64,000 bases of DNA from Actinoallomurus purpureus (GCF_024055795.1 NZ_JAMXMY010000009.1:62001-126000), one strand, 5' to 3'. Positions 50,969 through 59,307 are shown, numbered from the stretch's first letter. Made by a program: numbers and translations. The notes: generated by a model not told the origin, from the sequence alone.

Positions 50969-51319
50969 ATGACCCCGGAAGGCATGCCCATCGATCTCGA
51001 GCAACTCGCCCAAGAGCTGCCCAAGATCAAGGAGAGGGCCTCCGCGATCGCCGCCGAGGTCGTTCAGTCGTCGTTCGAGGGCAGCAGCGCCGACGAGCGG
51101 GTCGTGGCGACCGTGACCGGCGCCGGGGTCCTCACGGCGGTGCGGATCACCGAGTTGGCCCGCCGCCAGGTGGACAACCTGACGCTGGGCGACCTCGTGG
51201 TCGAAGCCGTGCGCGCCGCCGAGGCGGCCGCTAGACAGGAGATGCGCGACCGGCTGGCCGAGGTGACGATCGGAGGCGAGTCCCTGGGGAAGTACGTCCC
51301 CGATCCCCGGACAGGCTGA
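50969..51319 (+). CDS. YbaB/EbfC-family protein (second copy)
   Basis: The 116-residue protein has the same layout: IKERASAIAAEVVQSSFEGS, then DERVVATVTGAGVLTAVRIT and a helical tail. It is a divergent paralogue of the 50566-50955 product, ends the three-gene operon, and could pair with it as a heterodimer. ATG 50969 follows a GGAAGGG site. Confidence 0.75.
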   Translation: MTPEGMPIDLEQLAQELPKIKERASAIAAEVVQSSFEGSSADERVVATVTGAGVLTAVRITELARRQVDNLTLGDLVVEAVRAAEAAARQEMRDRLAEVTIGGESLGKYVPDPRTG

Positions 51320-51410
51320 GTCACGCCGCGAAGCGGTCGAGGGCGGTGGGACGCGAACAACAACGACGATTGTCTTCGCCGCCTGTTGGATGCCTGAAAT
51401 TCGGCTACCC

Positions 51411-51574
51411 CGGCGGTCGGGTTGGCGGTGACGCCCAGGACGTGGGCGCGGCGTGTGGTGTGCTCGACGACGGCGAAGCAGTACAGCCGCGCCAAGGTGA
51501 TCGTGTCGGCGTGGAAGAAATCACAAGCCAGAATCCCGGACGCCTGGGCACGCAGGAACTGGCCCCAGCTTGGC
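51411..51574 (-). mobile_element. Transposase fragment (same family as IS at 61545-62717)
   Basis: The minus strand encodes FLRAQASGILACDFFHADTI and LARLYCFAVVEHTTRRAHVL before drifting out of frame. It closely parallels the first catalytic-Asp region of the complete transposase at 61571-62635. About 55 codons remain and both ends are lost. It lies directly before the first tRNA-Lys-like repeat, as the complete copy lies before the second. Confidence 0.75.
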
Positions 51575-51620
51575 CCGGTCCGCTGCGGGGAAGGGGCAAT
51601 GTCGGCCTTGTGCGGGATTG

Positions 51621-51740
51621 CTGGGCGCTCCTGGTGGAACCGAGAACGCCCAGGTCAGGGCGGGTGCACCGCCAGGGACTTGAACCCCCGAACCCGCGGA
51701 TTAAGAGTCCGCTGCTCTCGTGTCAGATCAGTGCTCTCAC
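51621..51740 (-). repeat. 120-bp direct repeat, copy 1, containing a tRNA-Lys 3' half
   Basis: This segment matches 62803-62918 over nearly its whole length in the same orientation. Within it, 51664-51718 on the minus strand reads as the anticodon arm (loop CTCTTAA, anticodon CTT) and T arm of a tRNA-Lys. The D arm and 5' acceptor strand are replaced by unrelated sequence, and one T-stem pair is broken. It is not a functional tRNA gene; it looks like an attachment-site scar. Confidence 0.65.
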
Positions 51741-52676
51741 TGCCGGTCTATGCCGGTTCGTCCGCGACTTCACCGGTTCCGATGCCGGATCCTGCCGCCG
51801 CGTGCCGGGTTGTTTCGTGGCATCCGAGCAACCAGCGAGCAACCACGGGCCCATGCCGCCCCGTTCGGGACCTGTTGCTGCGGAGTGCGGCTCGGACTCA
51901 AATCAGCATTCGGTCATACCTCGGCCATATCGGCCTGGTGGTGGGCCGGTTGGGGCCCGGCACTGGTCGCCGAGGCACAGGGCGGTCCCGAACGCGCGAT
52001 CGACATCCTCCGCACCCCGTACACCGATCCGGCCGAACGGTGCTGCCTGCTCATGGTCGAAGCCGATGCCGCGGCGTGGCTGACCAGGACCGCGCTCGCC
52101 ATCGGCGACCACACCGGCGCCGAGGCCGTCACCGCGACAGCCGAACGCCTCGCCCGTGACAATCCCGGCTTCCCCACCCTGGCCGCGTCCGCCGCGCACG
52201 CGCACGGTCTCTTCCATGAGAACGCCGCGGCGCTGGCCCACGCCGCCGCCGATCACGTAAGCGCCTGGAGCCGTGCCTCGGCCGCCGAGGACCTCGGCGT
52301 CCTGCACGCCTGTGCTTCCGGTGATTCGGACCGAGAGGCGGCGGTCGACCGTCTCGGCCAGGCGCATGAGACCTACCAGGAGGTCGGTGCGCTGCGTGAT
52401 GCGGCGCGCGTCCGCGCTCGCCTGCGCGGAATCGGCGTACGACGCCGCCACTGGACCCAGGCCGAACGCCCGGCCTCTGGACGGGAGAGCCTCACCGACT
52501 CCGAACGCGACGTGGCCATCCTCGCCGCCCAGGCACTGACCAACCCCGAGATCGCCGCCCGGATGTTCATCGCACGAGACACCGTGAAGTTCCACCTCAG
52601 GCAGGTCTTCCGCAAGCTGGGCATCGCCTCCCGAGTCGAACTCGCCCGCCTCCTCGCCGAACAACACAGCGCGTAA
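51720..52676 (+). pseudogene. N-terminally truncated LuxR-family regulator
   Basis: Conserved sequence begins only around 51925 (AWWWAGWGPALVAEAQGGPE), so the first ~65 codons of the open frame are not part of the family. What remains is the end of a TPR-like region and a LuxR HTH (LTDSERDVAILAAQALTNPE, DTVKFHLRQVFRKLGIASRV, last ~60 residues). The ATPase domain of a LAL regulator is absent. The break coincides with the tRNA-Lys-like repeat, implying truncation by recombination there. A product with only the HTH part might still bind DNA. Confidence 0.6.
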
Positions 52677-52720
52677 GTGCCGACGTGTGACGGCCCACGT
52701 GAGCGGCTGACGACCTTTCG

Positions 52721-52960
52721 TCAGAGCACGTACACAATGTGGTCTACTTGCCGGATACGTTGCCTCAAAGCACGGATACCCTCGTTCGCGGTGATGTCGT
52801 CGACCTGATCGACGGTGATGTCGGGATCGTCATAGGCCGCCGCGAGGGCCTGCTTTTCCCGGCCGACGGCCGCGACGGTGCCGCCCGCCTGTTGCATCCA
52901 CAGTGTCACTGTCCGTGCCATACCGGGGCAACGGCCGATGACGAAAACCGGGGCTGGCAT
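52721..52960 (-). pseudogene. Truncated short-chain dehydrogenase (N-terminal third)
   Basis: The 79-codon frame reads VFVIGRCPGMARTVTLWMQQ, then GGTVAAVGREKQALAAAYDD, and ends RIRQVDHIVYVL followed by a stop. This is the Rossmann start of an SDR up to the strand before the NNAG motif. The rest, including the catalytic Ser and YxxxK, is missing, and the glycine motif is degenerate (GRCPGMA). It lies between the broken LuxR and the intact alcohol dehydrogenase. Confidence 0.55.
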
Positions 52961-53040
52961 GTCACATGCTCCATTCGATCGCGGCAGACGTAGGAGTCGG
53001 CGTCCTGCCCGAGCGGCTGAAAAGACTTTTCGAGGAGTCA

Positions 53041-54078
53041 TCAGGGAACGAGGATGAGACGGATCGGGTCGCCCGTCTTGTTCTCTAGCCGGTGGATCGC
53101 GTCGGTGGCGTCGGCCAGTGGGATGTGGTCGGTGATGGAGGGAGCCAGGTCGAGGCGGCCGTTGGAGGCCAGCCGCACGAGTTCGTAGATGTGCTCGGGC
53201 AGCGAACCATAGTGGCCGAAAACCTGCTTCTTCAGGTAGTTGAACTGCAGGCCTTCGCTGATGGTGAGCGGGTGGGGAGTGATGCCCACCAGGACCAGGG
53301 CGCCCTGCTGTCCCAGCACCGCGGCGGCCTGCTCGCGTGCGATGGGTGCACCGGCGCAGTCGAACGCGTAGTCCAGGCCCCGCCCGGCCGTGGCCTCGAG
53401 GACCTGCTCGGCGAAGTCGTCGGCGGCCGGGTCCAGAGCGAGGTCCGCACCGAAGGCCACGGCCCGCTTCCGTGCGCCGGGCAGCGGATCGACGGCGATG
53501 ATCGGGGCGGCGCCGGCCAGGCGTGCGACGCGGACACTGTGCGCGCCCACTCCGCCCACGCCCCAGACGCCCACGGACTGGGCGGGCCGCACTCCCGCGG
53601 TGGACACGATGGCGGCGTAGGGGGTGGAGACCGCGTCGGGGATGATCGACGCTTGGTCGAAGGGAAGGTCGTCGGGGATGGGGACGACGGTGTCCTCGCG
53701 GGCGATGGCGTACTGGGCCCAGCCGCCGTCGTAGTCGATGCCGCGGGTACGGACCTGGGCGCAGGGGCGGCGGCGCGCGCAGTCGGCGCACTGTTCACAG
53801 CTCTGCCCGGCTTCCAGGGCGACGCGGGCGCCCGTGGTCAGGCCCCGCCTGAGGCCGGGGCCGAGCGTGTGGATCACGCCGGAGACCTCGTGGCCGATGG
53901 TCACCGCGTCAGAGGTCGCGAACAGCGGGGAGAGGGTGCCGTCGATGAGGTGGAGGTCCGACAGGCACACGCCGGCGGCCCTCACCTCGATGAGCACCTC
54001 GCCCGGGCCGGGCACTGGGATCGGGACCTCCTCCACGACGAATTTCTTCGCGGCGAGGTGGAAACGTCCGGCGAGCAT
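53041..54078 (-). CDS. Zinc-dependent alcohol dehydrogenase (MDR family)
   Basis: The 345-residue protein has the catalytic zinc site in GVCLSDLHL and GHEVSG, and the structural zinc lobe in CEQCADCARRRPC. The cofactor fold has GVGGVGAHSVRVARL (about 170-184) and AVDPLPGARKRA. It should oxidise alcohols or reduce aldehydes with NAD(H). ATG 54078 is used; an in-frame GTG nine bases upstream is an alternative, and longer frames enter the intergenic region and P450 gene. It lies about 140 bp downstream of the CYP102 gene on the same strand and could oxidise hydroxylated fatty products of that enzyme (inference). Confidence 0.9.
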   Translation of the reverse strand: MLAGRFHLAAKKFVVEEVPIPVPGPGEVLIEVRAAGVCLSDLHLIDGTLSPLFATSDAVTIGHEVSGVIHTLGPGLRRGLTTGARVALEAGQSCEQCADCARRRPCAQVRTRGIDYDGGWAQYAIAREDTVVPIPDDLPFDQASIIPDAVSTPYAAIVSTAGVRPAQSVGVWGVGGVGAHSVRVARLAGAAPIIAVDPLPGARKRAVAFGADLALDPAADDFAEQVLEATAGRGLDYAFDCAGAPIAREQAAAVLGQQGALVLVGITPHPLTISEGLQFNYLKKQVFGHYGSLPEHIYELVRLASNGRLDLAPSITDHIPLADATDAIHRLENKTGDPIRLILVP

Positions 54079-54218
54079 GGTGTCCACGGTGATCTGCTTT
54101 CTGTGAGTAGTGATCCTTGGCGGTTCGAGGCGATGGGCGCCAGGCAGGCCCCGGAGTGCGTGACCGGGGCTGGGACCGTACGGCCGCCGATGTGCGCCGT
54201 ACGGCCGATGAACGTCTG

Positions 54219-57200
54219 TCAGGCGAAGACGTCCTGCTGGTAGCGGCCGGCCGACTCGAGTCGGGCGAGCCACTGCCGGGCGGCCTCGTCGTCGCTGCCG
54301 GTGTGGCTGCGGTAGACGGCGGCGAGGGCTTCGCGGACGGCCGGCGCCATGTGGCGGCCGTCCCCGCAGGCGTAGATGAACGCGCCGTCCTCGATGGCCT
54401 GCCACACGGTGGCGGAGGCGGCGGTGACGGCGTCCTGGACGAAACGGGCCGGGTGATCGAGGACCGCGGAGAAGGCGGTGTGCACCTGGGCGATCCCGGC
54501 CTGCTCCCACTCCCGCATCTCCTCCCGGTAGAACCAGTCATGCTCCGGGTGGCGGCAGCCGACGAAGACCTGGGACGGCCCGACCTGTGCGCCGTTCGCC
54601 TGCTGCCAGGCACGCTCCTCTAGGAAACCGCGCAGCGGCGCGATGCCCGTGCCGGGACCGATGAGGATGAGCGGCGTGGCGGGGTCGGCGGGCAGGGCGA
54701 AGGCCGGAGAGGGGACGCGCACGTAGCCGTAGAACACTTCTCCGGGCTCGAGCCGCCCCAGGTACCGCGAGCACAGCCCGCGGTACCGACCGTCGCCGGA
54801 CAGCGCGGGCCCTTCGACAACGCCGACGGTCAGCCGCACCTGGCGAGGATGGGCCAACGAGGAGGAGGAGATGGAGTAGAAGCGCGGGCGGATGGGCCCC
54901 ATCATCTCCAGGAAGACCGCCAGTGGCAGTTCGACGGCGGGGAAGCGCTCTAGCAGGGTGAGCACCGAGACCCGCTTGCCGAGGATCTCCGTCCGGTATC
55001 GCTGCTCGGCCTCCTCGGCGTCGGCCGTATAGGCCTCCAGCCGCGATCGGGTCCGCGGGCATGCGGTGTGCTCCACCAGGATGCCCATCTGGGACCGGGT
55101 GGCCACGTCCTGCAGTTCCAGGAACTCGGTCAGCAGCAGTCCGGCGGTGACGGGTACGCCCACCGGCAGGTGCGTCCTGCCGCCCGCGCCCGGCTGGTCC
55201 ACGCGGAGCACCTGGTCGCGGTCGACGCCGAGCCGGTCGAGAGCGCGGGCCACAAGCGCCGGGTCGTTCTTGGCGAAGACGGCCAGGTGGTTGCCGGTGG
55301 TGTAGCCGACGCCGTCGGGCAGTTCGACGGTGATGGACCTCGCGGACGGGCGCGGCGGCTCGATCCGGAAGTCCCACAGTCCGGTCGGGTCGCCGACGAG
55401 CTCCTCGTTGGCCACCACGGTCAGCGGGTAGGCGTGCTCGGAGACGATCGCGGGACGCACGTCCGCCTCGGTGAGGAGCCGGACCTGGTAGCGCGGGGCG
55501 CCGTCGTCCGTGGTGTCGGCGGCGTACTCCTCGGCCAGGGTCGCCCACAGGGTGCTCATCCAGGCGGAGGCCATGCCGTCGAAGTCGCCCGATGCGTCGA
55601 CCTCGCCGCGGTCGATCAAAGGAGTGGCCCCGGCGGCCCGCAGCCCCTCCTCGACCCGGCGGGGGAAGGCCTGGTAGGTAGCCGCCCACTGGGTGTTGCC
55701 CACCCCCAGGACCGCGAACCGCACGCCGGACAGCGAGTCCTCGGGCAGCCCGGCGGCGATCAGGTCATCGAAGCGCTGCGCGTTGTCCGGGGCCTTGCCG
55801 TTGTAGCTGGCGGTGACGGCGATGAGCAGGCCCTCGGTGGGCAGGGCACCGGCCAGGTCGTTCAAGGTCGTCAGCGTGGTGTGGAAGCCCGAGCGGCCCG
55901 CGCGGTCGGCGATCGTGTGCGCCAGGTCCTCGGAGCTGCCCAGGTTGGAACCGTACGCGACAGTGAGCCCCACCCCGACGCCGCTGACCGCGGCCTCCTG
56001 CCGCTCGCCGTCGATCAGCTCGGCCGGGGTGTCCGGGACGACGTGGCGCTCGTGTTCCCGGCGCGGGCGGACCCGGACGGTGAAGTCCTTCGGCTTGAAC
56101 GTCAGGGCCTCCTTGACGTCCATCCGATAGTCGGTGTGGTCGGCGAACGTGAACTTCTGCAGGAGTAGCGCGAGGGCCAGGCGGGCCTCGGTGAGCGCGA
56201 ACTGCCGGCCGATACAGGCGCGGGCACCGGTGCCGAACGGGAAGTAGGCGTACGGGTGATGCCCGGCCTTGTTCTCCGGCAGCCAGCGGTCGATGTCGAA
56301 CTCGTCCGGCCGTTCCCATGCCGTGGGGTGGACGTGCAGCCGCCGGAACAGCAGGTTGACCTTCTGTCCCTTCTTCACCGGGTAGCGGCCGCCGATGACG
56401 GTGTCCTCGATCGCCACCTTGCTGATCAGCGGGATGGGCGACCACAGGCGCAGTGTCTCGTCCAGGATGCGCGGGATGACGTCCAGCTTCGTGATCGTCT
56501 CGTAGTCCGGGACGCTGTCTCCCGGCAGCATCCGGTCCACCTCGGCGTACGCCTGGGCGAGCACGTGCGGGTTGCGCAGCAGCGAGTACAGGGCGAACGA
56601 CAACAGGCCGCTGGTGGTCTCGTGACCGGCGATGAGGAACGTCAGCGTCTGGTCGCGGATATTGCCGTCGTCCAGCCGGTTGCCGGTGACCGGGTCGGAG
56701 GCCTCCATCATCAGGCTGAGCAGGTCCCGCTCACCGCTGGTGGCCCCCTGGCGGCGCTCCTTGATCACGCCGTCGACCAGGTCCCGCATCGTCGCGATGC
56801 TCTCCCGGTAGGCCCTGTCGTCGGTGTGCCGCAGCCGGGTGACCAGCGGCACCTCCTGCGAGCGCCGCATCGCCTCGGTCAGCGCGTTCTGCATCGCCGT
56901 CAGGAACGGGTGCAGTTCCTCGCTGCGGAAGGAGTTGAACCGGTAGCCGAACCCCGACAGGGAGATCGTGTCCAGCGTCAGCCGGGTGAAGTCGTCGGCC
57001 ACCGTCACGGGCCGTCCATCGGCGCGCTGCCATTTGCCCGCCAGCTCCTGGGCGATCTCCAGCATCTGCGAGAAGTACGACTTCATGGCCCGCTGGCTGA
57101 ACGCCGGCATCAGGATCCGGTGCGCCTCGCCCCACACCGGCTCGTCGTCGTTGGCGGTGAACAGCCCGGCACCGGTGAAGTCCCGGATCTGGGACAGCGG

Positions 57201-57428
57201 CGGGCGGATGAACTTGCCGAAGCGGGTCTCGTCACAGACCTCGGCGACCAGGTCCGGGTCGTAGACGAAGACCTGCTCCCGGCCGGCGATGTCCATGCTG
57301 AAGATGCCCTCCGGGTACCGGCGGGCCACCTCGGCGAAGTACTGGACGGGGCCGTCCGCGGGGATCTGCAGCGTGTTGCCGACGACCGGCGCGCCGCGTG
57401 GGCTCCGTATGGGGCGAATGTCGGTCAT
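54219..57428 (-). CDS. CYP102-type cytochrome P450 fused to NADPH-P450 reductase
   Basis: The 1069-residue protein has a P450 BM3-like layout. The P450 domain (about 1-460) has AGHETTS on the I helix near 262, ETLRLWSP (ExxR) and the heme loop FGTGARACIG with Cys near 402. A flavodoxin/FMN domain starts near 485 (LTVAYGSNLGSSEDLA), and FAD/NADPH-binding domains follow (RFYSISSSSLAHPRQVRLTV, ILIGPGTGIAPLRGF, YACGDGRHMAPAV). Family members hydroxylate medium- and long-chain fatty acids at subterminal positions as soluble self-sufficient enzymes. The gene is divergent from its TetR at 57567, with operators between them, as CYP102A genes are in bacilli (BM3R1). Confidence 0.94.
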   Translation of the reverse strand: MTDIRPIRSPRGAPVVGNTLQIPADGPVQYFAEVARRYPEGIFSMDIAGREQVFVYDPDLVAEVCDETRFGKFIRPPLSQIRDFTGAGLFTANDDEPVWGEAHRILMPAFSQRAMKSYFSQMLEIAQELAGKWQRADGRPVTVADDFTRLTLDTISLSGFGYRFNSFRSEELHPFLTAMQNALTEAMRRSQEVPLVTRLRHTDDRAYRESIATMRDLVDGVIKERRQGATSGERDLLSLMMEASDPVTGNRLDDGNIRDQTLTFLIAGHETTSGLLSFALYSLLRNPHVLAQAYAEVDRMLPGDSVPDYETITKLDVIPRILDETLRLWSPIPLISKVAIEDTVIGGRYPVKKGQKVNLLFRRLHVHPTAWERPDEFDIDRWLPENKAGHHPYAYFPFGTGARACIGRQFALTEARLALALLLQKFTFADHTDYRMDVKEALTFKPKDFTVRVRPRREHERHVVPDTPAELIDGERQEAAVSGVGVGLTVAYGSNLGSSEDLAHTIADRAGRSGFHTTLTTLNDLAGALPTEGLLIAVTASYNGKAPDNAQRFDDLIAAGLPEDSLSGVRFAVLGVGNTQWAATYQAFPRRVEEGLRAAGATPLIDRGEVDASGDFDGMASAWMSTLWATLAEEYAADTTDDGAPRYQVRLLTEADVRPAIVSEHAYPLTVVANEELVGDPTGLWDFRIEPPRPSARSITVELPDGVGYTTGNHLAVFAKNDPALVARALDRLGVDRDQVLRVDQPGAGGRTHLPVGVPVTAGLLLTEFLELQDVATRSQMGILVEHTACPRTRSRLEAYTADAEEAEQRYRTEILGKRVSVLTLLERFPAVELPLAVFLEMMGPIRPRFYSISSSSLAHPRQVRLTVGVVEGPALSGDGRYRGLCSRYLGRLEPGEVFYGYVRVPSPAFALPADPATPLILIGPGTGIAPLRGFLEERAWQQANGAQVGPSQVFVGCRHPEHDWFYREEMREWEQAGIAQVHTAFSAVLDHPARFVQDAVTAASATVWQAIEDGAFIYACGDGRHMAPAVREALAAVYRSHTGSDDEAARQWLARLESAGRYQQDVFA

Positions 57429-57522
57429 GGGTCACTCCTCGATGGCGAGTCCTGATGCGTTCGGTCCGCCTCCGCTGTGCCGACGGACGGTAGGAAGGCC
57501 GCCGGGATGATGGCACCCCAGC

Positions 57523-57541
57523 TTCCATACGCTGTATGGAA
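57523..57541. promoter_or_regulatory. TetR operator 1 (TTCCATAC-GCT-GTATGGAA)
   Basis: This perfect 8-3-8 palindrome lies about 95 bp upstream of the P450 start. It is the best of four copies of CCATAC-N3-GTATGG in the window and is probably bound by the TetR at 57567. Confidence 0.75.
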
Positions 57542-57555
57542 CGACTTCAGTGCTA

Positions 57556-57570
57556 CCATACAACGTATGG
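57556..57570. promoter_or_regulatory. TetR operator 2 (CCATAC-AAC-GTATGG)
   Basis: This copy lies 31 bp from operator 1, centre to centre, and overlaps the TetR start codon at 57567, so binding would block expression of the repressor itself. Confidence 0.72.
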
Positions 57571-58238
57571 AAAGTCCAAGAAAGGCCCCCCGGGGGACGA
57601 GGAAGAGGGATGTGCCTCTCACCAAGGACGGCATCTACGCCGCGGCGCTCCGGCTCATCGACGCCGACGGAGTCGAGGCGCTCACCATGCGCAAGCTCGC
57701 CGCCGTGCTGGACGCGAACCCGATGTCGCTGTACCACCACGTGAAGAACAAGGACGCCCTCCTGCGCGGCGTCGCCGAGCATGTCGGGTCGCAGTTCCGC
57801 ACGCCGGAGCAGGAGGACCTCCCCTGGCAGGGCCGGCTGCGTCAACTGGCGCTGGACTTCCGCGCGTTGGCGCACCACCATCCCAAGCTGATGAGGTACT
57901 CCTTTGCGCGTCCCGACTACATCCAGCCGGACGACCCGTTCTGGCAGGGACTGACCGACATCCTGGCCGCCGCCGAAGTGCCGGTCTTGCAGATCTCACA
58001 GGTGGGTGCCGTCGTGTCCGCGGTGTTCACCGGGTTGCTGGTCAGTGAAGTGACCGGAGCACTACAGCGATGGACCACCCTGCCCCCGGTGCCCGCCGGC
58101 CCTGACGCGGAAGAGGCACCCGTGCCGCCGGAGGCCGTGGTGGACGCTATGTTCGGCTGTGCGCTCGACGCCGCGATCGCCGGCGTGGAGAGCCATATCG
58201 CACGGGCCTGCGCCAGGACCGAAGAGGTGCCAGGCTGA
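57567..58238 (+). CDS. TetR-family repressor (P450-linked)
   Basis: The 223-residue protein has a basic N-terminus, then the HTH (LTKDGIYAAALRLIDADGVE, MRKLAAVLDANPMSLYHHVKNKD). The C-terminal domain resembles the TetR_C class (DILAAAEVPVLQISQVGAVV, FTGLLVSEVTGAL). ATG 57567 lies inside operator 2. GTG 57612, with GGAAGAGG just upstream, is a serious alternative start that would leave the operator in the leader. It is divergent from CYP102 and convergent with the Pycsar-effector-like gene, which carries the same operators in its promoter. It probably responds to fatty acids or other hydrophobic inducers (inference). Confidence 0.88.
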   Translation: MESPRKAPRGTRKRDVPLTKDGIYAAALRLIDADGVEALTMRKLAAVLDANPMSLYHHVKNKDALLRGVAEHVGSQFRTPEQEDLPWQGRLRQLALDFRALAHHHPKLMRYSFARPDYIQPDDPFWQGLTDILAAAEVPVLQISQVGAVVSAVFTGLLVSEVTGALQRWTTLPPVPAGPDAEEAPVPPEAVVDAMFGCALDAAIAGVESHIARACARTEEVPG

Positions 58239-58263
58239 AGCCGACGGGCCGGCCGCCGGCTTC
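58237..58263. terminator. Hairpin between TetR and Pycsar-effector-like gene
   Basis: GAAGCCG pairs with CGGCTTC around a GC-rich 13-nt loop that can itself pair. The stem overlaps the TetR stop codon and sits between two convergent genes. Confidence 0.5.
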
Positions 58264-58265
58264 GG

Positions 58266-58742
58266 TCAGAACAGCACCCCGGTGAGGAGGGTGGCCACCG
58301 CCATCAGGGCGACTGCGGCGCCGGTCTCCGTGACCGCGATGAGCAGACCCAGGTATTTGCGGCTGACGATCTGGGACAAGCTGATCAGGCTGTTCTCGTG
58401 GTGCTTCACGGCGGCGGCCCGATCGGCGAGTACCTCCCGTACGCCCGCCGGGCTGAGCCGGGCGTACAGCCGGATGTAGCCGATGTGCGGACAGATGACG
58501 GTGAGTAGCGTGAGGGTGGCGGCTGCGAGCATCAATCCGGCCACGCTCAGCAGGATGCGGGCCAGGCCAGGGCCATGACCGACCTTGGTCGCGATGAACG
58601 CGAGGCCCGCCATCGTGAGCGTGGTCAGGGTCGCGCACTTGGCGTCGACGCGCGCGAGCTCGCCCCGCACGGCCGTCAGCTCGGCGCTGAGCAGCGATTC
58701 GGCATCGGTCGGCGTTTCGATGCCGACCGGTGTATCGGCCAT
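58266..58742 (-). CDS. Pycsar-effector-like membrane protein (PycTM, DUF5706 family)
   Basis: The protein has 158 residues. A soluble N-terminal helix (SLLSAELTAVRGELARVDAK) is followed by two membrane segments (about 45-90: LTTLTMAGLAFIATKV and ILLSVAGLMLAAATLTLLTV). A cytoplasmic loop with the HENSLISLSQIVSRKYLGLL segment and a final membrane helix complete the protein. This layout, especially the late RKY before the last helix, fits PycTM proteins, which disrupt membranes when the Pycsar cyclase makes cUMP or cCMP. No cyclase gene is visible nearby. ATG 58742 follows two CCATAC-N3-GTATGG operators, placing it in the P450 TetR regulon. Confidence 0.7.
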   Translation of the reverse strand: MADTPVGIETPTDAESLLSAELTAVRGELARVDAKCATLTTLTMAGLAFIATKVGHGPGLARILLSVAGLMLAAATLTLLTVICPHIGYIRLYARLSPAGVREVLADRAAAVKHHENSLISLSQIVSRKYLGLLIAVTETGAAVALMAVATLLTGVLF

Positions 58743-58786
58743 GGTCGGCCCCCTTCTCGTCGTCGATCTGTGTGTCCAGAGGCCAG

Positions 58787-58801
58787 CCATACCCTGTATG
58801 G
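58787..58801. promoter_or_regulatory. TetR operator 3 (CCATAC-CCT-GTATGG)
   Basis: This copy is identical in its arms to the sites by the P450 and TetR genes and starts 45 bp upstream of the Pycsar-effector-like start. Finding the motif here ties this gene to the same regulator. Confidence 0.72.
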
Positions 58802-58808
58802 AACCGTA

Positions 58809-58823
58809 CCATACGATGTATGG
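58809..58823. promoter_or_regulatory. TetR operator 4 (CCATAC-GAT-GTATGG)
   Basis: This fourth copy lies 22 bp from operator 3, centre to centre, about two helical turns. The tight pair suggests cooperative repression of the gene at 58266-58742. Confidence 0.72.
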
Positions 58824-58829
58824 CCAGCA

Positions 58830-59067
58830 CTCGACACGGCCGAGAGATGCCCGTCTCACCGAAGAGGGCATCCCCACGGGGGCTGCCCTTCGTCCAGGAG
58901 GCGGTGCCGGTCACCGAGCTTCCAGACTTGGTCACGTGGAGGACGACCTCGTCGCCGCGGACCTTGCCGGTGTTCTTCACCCCGACCGCGAGGCACGGCT
59001 CACCGCCTGCTTCAGCGGCGCAGGAGTCGAGTATTTCCGCGGTCGGCGATGCCCCCGATCAGATCAG
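58830..59067 (-). pseudogene. GH3-type fibronectin-III-like domain remnant
   Basis: A minus-strand frame between a stop near 59067 and the operator pair reads CLAVGVKNTGKVRGDEVVLH. It resembles the Fn3-like C-terminal domain of GH3 beta-glucosidases (VxNTGxxxGDEVVQLYV). After VTKSGSSVTGTASW the resemblance ends. No catalytic part is present. The identification is by eye on a short motif. Confidence 0.4.
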
Positions 59068-59307
59068 CTCGAGCCGACCGGCGAGGCGCTCGAAGGTGGC
59101 CGGTCGCATCATGCCTGTCCCCGGGTCCCCGTTCACTCGGGTGCACACTCCGCAGTGCGATCCGGAAGTGGGCCGTCACGGATCGCACACGTGTGCGGTC
59201 AACGGCGGCTTTGAGGTTCTGCCTACGTAGCCGGGGAAGGGTCCGATGAGTGGTTTTTGTTTCGCTCCTCGGGGGCCGGAGATCAGCCGGCACGGGGGTG
59301 AGCTGCC

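Noticed and set aside
51664-51718. tRNA-Lys gene on the minus strand
   Set aside because: The anticodon and T arms are recognisable, but the D arm, 5' acceptor strand and one T-stem pair are missing. It is kept as a repeat, not a tRNA.
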